DNA from: Alphaproteobacteria bacterium
GTDB lineage: Bacteria > Pseudomonadota > Alphaproteobacteria > Micavibrionales > Micavibrionaceae
Reading direction: 5' to 3'
Assembly: GCA_009929775.1 (NCBI GenBank)
Contig: RZZS01000006.1
Coordinates: 1-61,658 of the forward strand
DNA length: 61,658 nt
The notes beneath the pieces were generated by a model that was given only the letters and a program-made list of their open reading frames with translations, had not been told where the DNA came from and made no database searches. The stretch's first letter is position 1. Each line of letters starts with the position of its first letter. Both the position numbers and the translations under genes were made by a program. Positions 19,372-27,982 of the stretch are shown piece by piece.

Positions 19372-19384
19372 AATGATAATCATT
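19372..19384. promoter_or_regulatory. Perfect Fur-like palindrome
   Basis: AATGATAATCATT is a perfect 13-base inverted repeat and matches the core of the Fur consensus. It lies 91 bases before the nicotianamine-synthase-like gene and 60 bases before mltG on the other strand. A TTGACT that could be the -35 for the minus-strand gene lies a few bases inside the intergenic region. Iron repression is inferred. Confidence 0.75.
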
Positions 19385-19444
19385 CGCAGCCCATCGAATG
19401 ACAAAAAGGGTTGCCGAACGTCACAGACGCGCTAAAAGACATTC

Positions 19445-20443
19445 ATGAAACCGATTCTTGCTTTGGTGGGTCTGATCATTTCTCTGGCAGTGCTGCTCGC
19501 AGGAATCGCGCTCTGGTGGCTGCTTACAGCTTTCAACGCGCCGGGTCCGGTTTCGGAAGAGCGTTTTTTGGTTGTCGAGCGCGGGGAGTCGCTTGGGCAT
19601 ATCGCTGCGAAACTTGAGTCGGAAGGGTTGCTGAAAAAGCCGTTGGTGTTCAAGCTGATAGCGCGGCTCTCGGGCGCGGCGGCGGATCTGAAAGCCGGCG
19701 AGTATGCCGTCCCGGCTTCGGCGAGCGCGAAAGATATTCTCGAATTGTTGCGGTCCGGCAAGGTCTATCACCGGTCAGTGACGATCCCTGAGGGCCGGAC
19801 CAGTTGGGAAATCGTCCAGATCGTCAATGCACTGGATGTCGGCGGTGCGATTAAATCTCTGCCGGACGAAGGCGCTCTGCTTCCCGAGACTTACACCTAT
19901 ACACGGGCTGATACGTGTTCGTCGCTAATCGCCCGGATGGAAGTGGCTATGGACGAGGTTATCGAGGAGCTTTGGCCTGGTCGCGCGGAGAACCTGCCGT
20001 TCGAGAGGGTTGAAGAAGCCATTACGCTTGCCTCTATCGTCGAAAAGGAGACGGGCGTGGCTGGCGAACGGGCGAAAGTAGCGGGCGTCTTCATTAACCG
20101 TCTGCGCAAGGGCATGCCATTGCAATCCGACCCGACGGTAATTTACGCTCTAACCCGCGGCCAACACGAGAACACGGGGAAAGGCCCGCTCGGGCGGCGT
20201 TTGCTTCGCAAGGACCTCGCGTTCGACTCGCCCTACAACACCTACAAACATACCGGCCTGCCGCCGGGCCCCATTGCCAATCCGGGGCGGGGTTCGATCG
20301 AAGCGGTTCTGCATCCGGAAGAACACGACTACCTGTACTTCGTTGCCGACGGCACCGGGGGCCATGCCTTCGCGAAGACGCTCGACGAACATAACCGCAA
20401 TGTCGCTGTATGGCGGAAAATCAGGCGCGAAAGCGGAAGGTAG
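19445..20443 (+). CDS. mltG: Endolytic murein transglycosylase MltG
   Basis: Cleaves nascent peptidoglycan strands and sets glycan length. The 332 residues have an N-terminal membrane helix (4-28), a LysM-like region (GESLGHIAAKLESEG) and the YceG catalytic domain with Glu200 in LASIVEKETG. The DPTVIYAL and SPYNTYKHTGLPPGPIANPG motifs follow. It stands apart from fabF, its usual neighbour, because of the intervening metallophore-like operon. Confidence 0.94.
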   Translation: MKPILALVGLIISLAVLLAGIALWWLLTAFNAPGPVSEERFLVVERGESLGHIAAKLESEGLLKKPLVFKLIARLSGAAADLKAGEYAVPASASAKDILELLRSGKVYHRSVTIPEGRTSWEIVQIVNALDVGGAIKSLPDEGALLPETYTYTRADTCSSLIARMEVAMDEVIEELWPGRAENLPFERVEEAITLASIVEKETGVAGERAKVAGVFINRLRKGMPLQSDPTVIYALTRGQHENTGKGPLGRRLLRKDLAFDSPYNTYKHTGLPPGPIANPGRGSIEAVLHPEEHDYLYFVADGTGGHAFAKTLDEHNRNVAVWRKIRRESGR

Positions 20444-20490
20444 TTTAACAAATCGGACACGGGTCCGCCCGTTTCAGCTCAAACAGCACT

Positions 20491-20826
20491 TTAGCGCTGA
20501 GTTGCCGCACGCCCCTGTTCCTCGAGGAACGACTGAACTTTCTTGACGTCCTTGTCACTCAAGCCATCAAGGGTGACTGAACTGAATTCCCTTTCCTGAA
20601 GTTTCAGTTCGAACTGCATCCTCGCTCCCACCGGAGTGGGTGCGCGGACGGTGCTTTTCGGCGGAACCGGATCGACAAAATTCATCTCGATTTTGGCGGG
20701 CCGGGAATTTTGCGGGCAGAAGGCGTCTCCGCTCCGACTGATCTGGCACCCGGCGAACCCATCGGAGGCAACAAAAAAGACCGAGGCGAAAAGCGCCAGA
20801 GCCATGGTTCCTGTGAATCTGCTCAT
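20491..20826 (-). CDS. Small secreted protein, unknown function
   Basis: From ATG 20826 the 111-residue product begins MSRFTGTMALALFASVFFVASDGFAG, a clear signal peptide, followed by a short mature part with two cysteines (GCQISRSGDAFC). A longer upstream frame exists, but the signal peptide favours this start. The C-terminal LDGLSDKDVKKVQSFLEEQ forms a helix. No family was recognised. Confidence 0.65.
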   Translation of the reverse strand: MSRFTGTMALALFASVFFVASDGFAGCQISRSGDAFCPQNSRPAKIEMNFVDPVPPKSTVRAPTPVGARMQFELKLQEREFSSVTLDGLSDKDVKKVQSFLEEQGRAATQR

Positions 20827-20935
20827 AGCATAAGTATAACCGAAAATCCGTGAGGAAAAAAATATTGCGACATCTGCCGCAAAAAAAGGGCGGCGCATGG
20901 CGCACGCCCGGTTCTTTGCGGAAAGTCGCAAGCGA

Positions 20936-21403
20936 CTATTTCCGACCGATGCTCTCGAGCATCCATGCCGCTTTTTCGTGAACCTGAACCCGCGCGATCA
21001 GCATGTCCGTTGTGGCTTCGTCGCCTGCATCCTGCGCGGCACGCAGCGCCGAATACAGCGAGTCGACGATCGCACGGTTGTCGGCAGCAAGAGCCTTAAC
21101 CATTTCGTCGGCGTCGGGGAGCTGGCCGACCTCGCGCAACGTGGCTTTGTCCTGAATTTCCTTCATGGAGGTCGCGGCCCATGCATCAAGAGCGCGGATC
21201 CGCTCGGCCAGTTCGTCGACGGCGTTCCAGAGTTCCGTATATTGCTCCTCAAACAGCTCGTGCAAAGCCTTGAACTGAACGCCCGTCACGTTCCAGTGAA
21301 AAGCGTGTGTCTTGAAGTACAGAACGAACGTGTCGGCGAGCACGCGGGCCAAACCCTCGGTTACGTCCTTGTTCTTTTTGCCGTCCATATAAGGCTGGCG
21401 CAT
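20936..21403 (-). CDS. dps: Dps/ferritin-like DNA-binding protein
   Basis: The 155-residue ferritin-like protein has the Dps signature KTHAFHWNVTG (about 31-41) and HELFEEQYTELWNAVDELAERIRALD, which contribute the dimer-interface ferroxidase residues. Dps forms 12-subunit shells that store iron and protect DNA from peroxide. It is a single gene. The name fits the family; whether this copy binds DNA cannot be read. Confidence 0.92.
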   Translation of the reverse strand: MRQPYMDGKKNKDVTEGLARVLADTFVLYFKTHAFHWNVTGVQFKALHELFEEQYTELWNAVDELAERIRALDAWAATSMKEIQDKATLREVGQLPDADEMVKALAADNRAIVDSLYSALRAAQDAGDEATTDMLIARVQVHEKAAWMLESIGRK

Positions 21404-21479
21404 TCTTGTCTCCTATGCGTTTGGAAATCTTATTCTTTGACGAAAGATATCGTGGAAAGACCGGGTGTCAATGCGACAT

Positions 21480-22163
21480 TCAATCCCTTTCGCCGTTATC
21501 GTCGCGGTTTGCGGCGGGGGTTTTACGGTAGGTGTGTCCGGGGACCCGGCGACCGCCTCCTCCGCCCCCCGCTCCCGGACCGAAGGAAGGTGCGTTGTGC
21601 GGGGCGGGCGCTCGGGGTGCCGCTTCGAGCCGGCGCTGGTGCGCGAGCGCCGGGGAGTATTGGGGGGCGACCATCTGGGTCGCGTCCATGACAGTTTTCA
21701 GGGCGGCTTCGTTTCCGAGGTCGCTGCGGTGGACGGGCTGTCCGGAAACGACGTTTTTGGCGAAGGATTCGAAGTGCAGCACGGAATTGCGCCGGAACGG
21801 AAGATCGTCAAGCGGAGGCAGCGAATCTTCTTCGAGAACGATCAGCGGCACCTGAATGCTCTCGGTGACGGCATTCTCCATCACGGTGCCGATCTCGATC
21901 ATGTCGGCATAGCGCAGATCCTCGGCAAGCTCGTCCGCGACGGTGATGTTGAGAATGGCCGCCTGATGGTCTTCCAGTTCGACCGAAAGCTGCCGGTCGC
22001 GCGGATCGAACATGACCGCGACGACGGGTTCCGGAAAGGGTTCGTCGCAAATGAGACCCGGCTCGCCTTTACCGGTTATGAGAAGATCGATGTTCACGCG
22101 TTTTTCGACCGGTTTGTTGTGGTGGTGCGCGCATATGTTATGACACCCTCCCGGAAGAAACAA
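21480..22163 (-). CDS. Unknown protein with Gly-rich tail; start uncertain
   Basis: The frame includes RVNIDLLITGKGEPGLICD, an acidic middle part ending VPLIVLEEDSLPPL, and a glycine- and proline-rich C-terminus (FGPGAGGGGGGRR). No family was recognised. The frame begins only with TTG 22163. A strong GGGAGGG ribosome site points instead to ATG 22134 in another frame, reading MRAPPQQTGRK, which would join the main frame if the five-A run on the coding strand (22101-22105) lost one A. So the true product may begin there, with a frameshift or a sequence error in between. Confidence 0.5.
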   Translation of the reverse strand: MFLPGGCHNICAHHHNKPVEKRVNIDLLITGKGEPGLICDEPFPEPVVAVMFDPRDRQLSVELEDHQAAILNITVADELAEDLRYADMIEIGTVMENAVTESIQVPLIVLEEDSLPPLDDLPFRRNSVLHFESFAKNVVSGQPVHRSDLGNEAALKTVMDATQMVAPQYSPALAHQRRLEAAPRAPAPHNAPSFGPGAGGGGGGRRVPGHTYRKTPAANRDDNGERD

Positions 22164-22222
22164 GAATCGCGATCGTTCTTTGGCCTTTACAGGTGGGTCC
22201 GGAACGGTAAAGAGTAGGTGCC

Positions 22223-24163
22223 ATGTGCGGAATTGCGGGTCTTTACCAGTTCAGAACCAGTCGGACCGGCCTTGAGGCGACAGCCGCGGCGATGGCGGCG
22301 GCGATGGAACATCGCGGTCCCGACGATTCCGGGGTCTGGAAGGACGCGGAGTCGCCACTGGCGCTTGCGCACCGGCGTCTTTCGATTATCGACCTCACGC
22401 CCGAAGGCCGTCAGCCGATGGCGTCGGCATCGGGCCGCTACGTGATTGTCTTTAATGGCGAAGTTTACAATTTTCCCGATCTGCAGCGCGCGCTTGAAGC
22501 GCGGGGTCACGCCTTCCGGGGGCGCTCGGACACGGAAGTCATGCTCGCGGCGATCGAGGAATGGGGGCTGAATCCGGCGCTCCAGAAATTCAACGGCATG
22601 TTCGCCTTTGCGCTCTGGGACCGCAAGGAACGGCAACTCCATCTCGTGCGCGACCGGCTTGGCAAGAAACCTCTTTATGTCGGCTGGGCGGGGGACACGC
22701 TGCTGTTCGCGTCCGAGCTCAAGGCTTTCCGCGCGCACCCGGCTTTCGCGGGAGAAATCAGCCGCAACGTCCTGCAGCTTTATATGCGCTACTCCTATAT
22801 CCCGGCGCCGCACTGCGTCTACGAGGGAGTCTGGACCCTGCCTGCCGGTTGCCGTCTCGCGGTCGATCCGGGTGCGCTGGAGCCGGGGCAGGATCTCGGC
22901 CTGCGCATGGAGCCGTACTGGCACCACACCCGCATTCTCGAGGAAGCCCGGGCCAGAATGGACGGGAACGGCGACGAGGCCGCGACGGACGAATGCGAGG
23001 AGCTCCTCAAAAGATGCGTGGGCGACCGCATGGTGTCCGACGTACCGCTCGGCGCGTTCCTGTCGGGCGGCATCGACAGCAGCACGGTCGTGGCTCTGAT
23101 GCAGCAGCAATCGGCGCAGCCCGTGAAAACCTATACGATCGGCTTCCACGAAGCCGGTTTCGACGAGGCGGCGCATGCTCGCAAAGTCGCCGCGCATCTC
23201 GGAACCGACCACCAGGAGCTTTACCTGACGGCGCGGGAGGCGATGGAGGTCGTCCCGCGCCTGCCGGAAATCTACGACGAGCCCTTTGCCGACATTTCGG
23301 CGATCCCGACCTTTCTCGTGGCGCAATTCGCGCGGCGAGACGTGACGGTGGCGCTGTCCGGCGATGGCGGGGACGAGATGTTCGGCGGCTATTCGCGCCA
23401 TGTGCAGGGGCCGCAGATTTACCGGCGCCTCCGGATGACGCCTGCCCCTTTGCGGCGCTGGCTCGCCCGGCGGATCGAAAAGCGCGGAACCTCGGAGCTT
23501 GACCGTCTTGCGCCCGGCCTGCCGCAGCTCGGCGACAAGCTGCACAAGGTGGCATCGGTCCTGCCGCTGTCTTCGCCCGAGGAAATCTATAAACGTCTGC
23601 TCGGCCATTGCGCCGACCCGTCCGAAATTGTCGAAGGCGGACGGGAGCCGGAGATACTCCTGTTCGCCTCCGAGCACCGCGCGCAGACGACGCTTTCCTT
23701 CGCCGAGCGGATGATGGCAGGCGACGCGCTCTCCTATCTGCCGAACGACATTCTGGTCAAGGTCGACCGCGCCAGCATGGCGGTTTCGCTGGAGGCGCGC
23801 GCCCCTCTTCTGGACCGGCGGGTCTACGAATACGCCTGGACCCTGCCCGAACGGTTTAAGGTTCGGGACGGCAAAGGAAAATGGCTGTTGCGGCAGGTGC
23901 TCGCCCGGCACGTTCCCGCCGCGCTGTTCGAGCGGCCAAAACAGGGGTTCTCCATGCCGGTGGGCGAATGGCTGCGCGGCGATCTGCGCGACTGGGCCGA
24001 AGACCTGCTGGGCGAAAACCGCCTGAAGCTTGACGGGTACCTCAACCCGGAAGCCGTCCGCTCCCTGTGGTCCGCGCACCTCGCCGGACAGGGCGGCCGC
24101 CAGACCCTGCTGTGGAACATCCTGATGTTCCAGGCCTGGCTGCGGCACGGCCGGGCGAAATAG
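22223..24163 (+). CDS. asnB: Glutamine-hydrolysing asparagine synthase
   Basis: The 646-residue protein has an N-terminal glutaminase domain starting MCGIAGLYQF with catalytic Cys2, HRGPDDSG and FNGEVYNF. Its C-terminal ATP pyrophosphatase domain has LSGGIDSS near 280-287 and ALSGDGGDEMFGGYSRH. It moves the amide of glutamine to aspartate or a similar acid. Next to an epimerase and a glycosyltransferase it may serve a surface-glycan pathway, as this subfamily often does; that role is inferred. Confidence 0.92.
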   Translation: MCGIAGLYQFRTSRTGLEATAAAMAAAMEHRGPDDSGVWKDAESPLALAHRRLSIIDLTPEGRQPMASASGRYVIVFNGEVYNFPDLQRALEARGHAFRGRSDTEVMLAAIEEWGLNPALQKFNGMFAFALWDRKERQLHLVRDRLGKKPLYVGWAGDTLLFASELKAFRAHPAFAGEISRNVLQLYMRYSYIPAPHCVYEGVWTLPAGCRLAVDPGALEPGQDLGLRMEPYWHHTRILEEARARMDGNGDEAATDECEELLKRCVGDRMVSDVPLGAFLSGGIDSSTVVALMQQQSAQPVKTYTIGFHEAGFDEAAHARKVAAHLGTDHQELYLTAREAMEVVPRLPEIYDEPFADISAIPTFLVAQFARRDVTVALSGDGGDEMFGGYSRHVQGPQIYRRLRMTPAPLRRWLARRIEKRGTSELDRLAPGLPQLGDKLHKVASVLPLSSPEEIYKRLLGHCADPSEIVEGGREPEILLFASEHRAQTTLSFAERMMAGDALSYLPNDILVKVDRASMAVSLEARAPLLDRRVYEYAWTLPERFKVRDGKGKWLLRQVLARHVPAALFERPKQGFSMPVGEWLRGDLRDWAEDLLGENRLKLDGYLNPEAVRSLWSAHLAGQGGRQTLLWNILMFQAWLRHGRAK

Positions 24164-24239
24164 CGCCCCGGGCCTTTTACCTGCAGCGAACACGGCACCG
24201 CTTCGCTGCCCGGAGAGCAGCATGAAAGGGGACGTGAAT

Positions 24240-24277
24240 GGGGACGGAGTAAAACCCCTATGTTTTACTCCGTCCCC
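24240..24277. repeat. Perfect 16-base inverted repeat (REP-type)
   Basis: GGGGACGGAGTAAAAC (24240-24255) and its exact reverse complement (24262-24277) flank a six-base loop CCCTAT. It lies in the 272-base gap between the asparagine synthase and the epimerase. The motif is of the GGGGAC-type REP class. A second GGGGAC palindrome is found at 48433. Confidence 0.85.
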
Positions 24278-24435
24278 GTTTGCCGTCTGGCGCGGAAATC
24301 GGGTTCGCGAAGCCTCGTTGCCTCTCCCGGGGGAGAGGGAGGTGTTTCCGCGCCCTTTCGCCTCCCCTTGGCCATTGCCAACCGGTTCCTTTTGGGTTTT
24401 GATTGGCGGAAGACACATCGAAGGCGGGACAGGTC

Positions 24436-25401
24436 ATGAAGATAGCCATCACGGGCGGTGCGGGATTTATCGGCGGCAGGCTGGCGAGGGCCTTGTCGGA
24501 GCAGGGGCACGAGGTTGTCATCCTCGACACGGCGGCGACTCCCGCGGTCGATGTTACGGACGCGCAGGCGGTCATGGACGCGCTTGAGGGGGTGGACGCC
24601 ATCTATCACCTTGCCGCGCAGCACCGCGACGACGTGCGGCCGGTGCAGCTTTATTACGACGTCAATGTCGGCGGGGCGGAAAACATCGTCGCTGCCGCGG
24701 AAAAGCATGGGATCGAGACGATTCTCTTTACGAGTTCGGTTGCTGTCTACGGCCTGAACGCGGGCGAGTCCCGCGAGGACAGTGTGCCGGAGCCGTTCAA
24801 CGACTACGGAAAAAGCAAGCTCGAATCCGAGAAAGTACTCGAGCGCTGGGCCGGAAAGGACCCCGGTCGGCGGACCCTTCTCATGGTACGGCTCGTTGCG
24901 ACGTTCGGGCCCGGCAACCGGGGCAATATCTTCACGCTGATCGACCAAATTTACCGGGGTAAGTTTATGATGGTCGGCAGCGGGCGCAACTGCAAATCTG
25001 TTGCCTATGTTGGCAACGTCGTGGCGTTTCTTTCCTATGCCCTGAGCGTCTTCAAGCCCGGCATCCACATCTGTAACTACGCCGACAAGCCCGATCTCAA
25101 CATGCGCGACATGGTGGCGCGTATCCGCGAGAATTTCGGTCTGAGCGGACTCGGGCCGAAAGTGCCCTACGCAGTTGGTTTCGCAGGCGGAAAGACGTTC
25201 GATGTCGCCGCGAAGTTCACCGGGCGCACCTTTCCGATCAGCGCGGTCCGGGTGCAGAAATTCTGCGCCGACACGGTCGTGAATGCGGACAAGCTCAAGG
25301 AGACGGGCTTTACAGCGCCTTTCAGCCTTGAGGACGGCCTGCGTGAAATGATTGCCGCGGAGTTTCCGGATCGCGAAGACGCGGCGCGCCATGCCGGGTA
25401 A
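24436..25401 (+). CDS. NAD-dependent epimerase/dehydratase
   Basis: Extended short-chain dehydrogenase, 321 residues from ATG 24436, with the GGAGFIGG cofactor loop (7-14), FTSSVAVYG and the catalytic Tyr-Lys in DYGKSK. Such enzymes change nucleotide-sugar stereochemistry or oxidation. A longer start at 24403 is possible, but the Rossmann fold begins at MKIAITGG. The stop overlaps the glycosyltransferase start by 11 bases. Confidence 0.88.
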   Translation: MKIAITGGAGFIGGRLARALSEQGHEVVILDTAATPAVDVTDAQAVMDALEGVDAIYHLAAQHRDDVRPVQLYYDVNVGGAENIVAAAEKHGIETILFTSSVAVYGLNAGESREDSVPEPFNDYGKSKLESEKVLERWAGKDPGRRTLLMVRLVATFGPGNRGNIFTLIDQIYRGKFMMVGSGRNCKSVAYVGNVVAFLSYALSVFKPGIHICNYADKPDLNMRDMVARIRENFGLSGLGPKVPYAVGFAGGKTFDVAAKFTGRTFPISAVRVQKFCADTVVNADKLKETGFTAPFSLEDGLREMIAAEFPDREDAARHAG

Positions 25402-26494
25402 GCTTCTTCTCGTCGTCAACCATATCGACTGGTTCTGGTCGCATCGCCTGCCGCTTGCGCGGGGAGCAAAAGAGGCAGGTTTCGAGGTCGTCGTTGCCTG
25501 CCACGGCGCGGATGGCGATCCGCGACTTGCAGAGGCCGGTTTTCGGGGTGTATCGCTTCCCGGCGGGTCCCCGTTCGCAACGCTGGGAGCCTTGCGCGCG
25601 GCGGTCCGCGACGAGTCTCCTGACGTTTTGCATGTCATCACAATCAAATATGCGTTTCTCGCAGGCCTTGCCACGCTCGGGCTGGGTCTTCCGCGAATCG
25701 TCCATACTATCGCTGGGCTCGGCTATCTCTATACCGGGGAGGGGGTCAAGCCACGCCTCCTGCGCGCTGCGCTTGCGCCGTTCTTTCGGATTGCGCTGCG
25801 GCGGGGCAATACGCACGTGATCTTCCAGAACCCCGACGACAAGACACTTTTGGAGCGGCTCGGCCTCGCCGATCCGGTGCGCTCGCACCTGATCCGGGGC
25901 TCGGGCGTCGATGTGGACGCGTTCACCGTCACGCCGGAGCCGCAAGGCGAAACGCCGCTCGTCCTGATGCCGACCCGCCTCGTGCACGAAAAAGGCGTCG
26001 CGATCTTCGTCGAGGCCGCGCGTATGCTGAAGGCCGAAGGCGTGCAGGCCCGCTTCGCGATTGCGGGCGGCCTTTCGCGCTCCAATCCGCGCGCCATCAC
26101 CGAAGCGGAAATGCGGGCGATGACCGCGGACGGCGCGGTCGAGTGGCTCGGCAAGATCGACGATATGCCGCGCCTGCTCGCGGAGAGCGCCCTGATTGTC
26201 TATCCGTCGTATTACGGCGAGGGTATCCCGAAAGTTCTGCTTGAAGCCATGGCCGCAGGCCGCGCTATCGTTACGACCGACCATCCCGGCTGCCGCGAGG
26301 CGGTCGCCGACCGCGTCAACGGCCTTCTTGTCCCGGTAAGGAACGCGCGTGCCGTTGCCGATGCCATCCGCTCGTTCCTCGACCACCCGGACGAACGCGC
26401 CCGCATGGGCGCCGAGGGCCGCGAACGGGCGGAAGAAGAGTTTCGCGTAGAGCGGATTGTCGGGGAGACGCTAAAGGTTTATTCCGGCGTCTGA
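25391..26494 (+). CDS. GT4-family glycosyltransferase
   Basis: The 367-residue protein starts MPGKLLLVVNHIDWFWSHRLPLA and ends with a GT-B C-terminal domain: LMPTRLVHEKGV, VEWLGKID, and the nucleotide-sugar site PSYYGEGIPKVLLEAMAAGRAIV with the E-x7-E-like pattern. It is probably membrane-associated and adds a sugar to a lipid-linked glycan. It is coupled to the epimerase by an 11-base overlap. The donor and acceptor are unknown. Confidence 0.88.
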   Translation: MPGKLLLVVNHIDWFWSHRLPLARGAKEAGFEVVVACHGADGDPRLAEAGFRGVSLPGGSPFATLGALRAAVRDESPDVLHVITIKYAFLAGLATLGLGLPRIVHTIAGLGYLYTGEGVKPRLLRAALAPFFRIALRRGNTHVIFQNPDDKTLLERLGLADPVRSHLIRGSGVDVDAFTVTPEPQGETPLVLMPTRLVHEKGVAIFVEAARMLKAEGVQARFAIAGGLSRSNPRAITEAEMRAMTADGAVEWLGKIDDMPRLLAESALIVYPSYYGEGIPKVLLEAMAAGRAIVTTDHPGCREAVADRVNGLLVPVRNARAVADAIRSFLDHPDERARMGAEGRERAEEEFRVERIVGETLKVYSGV

Positions 26495-26599
26495 AAATCC
26501 TTCCGTGCCAACGGGACCGGTTTTGTCATAAAAAACTATTGTGCGCATGGTCGGGAAAGGATAAATAAATGAAAACGAAAAAACGGCGGAACAGGGACC

Positions 26600-27982
26600 A
26601 TGACAGTTATCGTAAATTTCAACGACAGGGCGGGACCCGGTCGATATGCGTTCACGGAACGTGAGCGCGCAGAACTACAAAACATTCTGGGCCTGTACCG
26701 GGAAAATGGCGTCCTCGCTGGTTGTGAGGACGAAATGATGCTGGTCGGTGGTCGCCCGGTTGGTCTTGTTAATTTTTATAGTGACCGGTCCGACTCGCCA
26801 GTGACGGATATTGTTGTTGCGAAGGTTCGCGGTGCGGGCGGAGAGCCCGCCTATATCTGCGAGTACTTTGTTTTTCGCGGCGGCGTCTCCTTCAATCATG
26901 ATGCGCAATACGCATCTTTCGACGCGCTTGCAACCTTCCTGCGCTTTCATGCCGACTGTGCTTTCGGGACCCGCAACAGCTCTTCGATGGAGGCAACGGA
27001 AAAGAAAGGCCCGGAAATCCATCGCCCTGAATTCGGCAGGAAGCGAAGTGGCGCTCTGCCCGAAGGCCTGGCACCAGTGGTACCGTTTCCGGGGGTTAAC
27101 GTTCGCCTGCCCGGCGACGGGCGTCAGGGAACGTTCACAAGAGCCGAGCTAGAGGTGCTTGCCGAGCGGCTTGAGGAAGGCAAGGCATCAGGACACCTGA
27201 CCCACGGAGTCGTCAGGCAGCATTCCGGAGAGGAGCGGGCGATGTACGTTTTTATGAACAAGGGTCCCTTCGACACAGCCATTCCGCTTCGTGTCGCCAA
27301 GCGCATTGAGGGGGTCAGTGCGGTCTATACTCTGGTCCGCCGACCGGGGCTGTGCGAGGGGGAGGGACAGGAAGTCGCGGAGACGATGGAGACCGGCGAC
27401 TTCGAAGAAGTTTCTTGCCGACTCTCGGATTACCTTGCCGAGGCACAGGGGCGTGACTACGGCTACGTTCGTGCCGGGATCGAGAAACGGAGGGCCGCCC
27501 GCCAGCAGGGCGCTGCGAGGATTGACTTCCATTCCGCCGCTGAGGCGCGCGGCCACGATCTTTCTCCGAAAGGCGCATGGGACGACCGAAATTCTCTCGA
27601 CTGTGGCATTTTTGGCTTCGGGGCGAGTATCGCCCGCCTTCGTCCGATTTTCACGCCGCACGAACTCCACGCCATCTCGGTAAGGGTCCAGCAAGGGCGC
27701 GCCGCAGGTCTGTTCGACAGGATGGAGCGCAGTCGTATCGGTATGGTCGACTCGGTGATACTGCCCGGGTCCCCGCACCGCGAAACGGTACGTATTGAGA
27801 AGGACGTTTCGCTTAGAGAACCGGTTTACCGTCTTTCCTTTACCGACTCTACAGGATCGGAACTGACAGTGGGCGCTCGTGATTTTTCCTGGCTGCTTCA
27901 CCAGTTCGACAACCATCTTGAGAACCACGCCTCTCCTTCTCCGGCCACCAGAGGGAACGAGCCGGACCCGCTTGTTCCGTAG
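26600..27982 (+). CDS. Unknown protein with three internal repeats
   Basis: The 460-residue protein has no recognised domain, signal peptide or membrane helix. It contains three diverged copies of a unit of about 95-107 residues (15-118, 177-283, 348-441). Each opens with F-T-xxx-E-L (FTERERAEL, FTRAELEVL, FTPHELHAI) followed by a helix and a glycine. Each then has a mid-part strand with a Lys and Tyr (AKVRGAGGEPAYICEYF, AKRIEGVSAVYTLV, IEKDVSLREPVYRLSF) and closes with an aromatic helix (FDALATFLRFH, EEVSCRLSDYLAEA, DFSWLLHQFDNHLE). A weak CAGGGA precedes the ATG. The linkers are charged and of low complexity. Confidence 0.75.
   Translation: MTVIVNFNDRAGPGRYAFTERERAELQNILGLYRENGVLAGCEDEMMLVGGRPVGLVNFYSDRSDSPVTDIVVAKVRGAGGEPAYICEYFVFRGGVSFNHDAQYASFDALATFLRFHADCAFGTRNSSSMEATEKKGPEIHRPEFGRKRSGALPEGLAPVVPFPGVNVRLPGDGRQGTFTRAELEVLAERLEEGKASGHLTHGVVRQHSGEERAMYVFMNKGPFDTAIPLRVAKRIEGVSAVYTLVRRPGLCEGEGQEVAETMETGDFEEVSCRLSDYLAEAQGRDYGYVRAGIEKRRAARQQGAARIDFHSAAEARGHDLSPKGAWDDRNSLDCGIFGFGASIARLRPIFTPHELHAISVRVQQGRAAGLFDRMERSRIGMVDSVILPGSPHRETVRIEKDVSLREPVYRLSFTDSTGSELTVGARDFSWLLHQFDNHLENHASPSPATRGNEPDPLVP

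Noticed and set aside
22187..24418. A 743-residue open frame opposite the asparagine synthase
   Set aside because: Antisense shadow of a clear AsnB-type gene; no motifs and a poor start.
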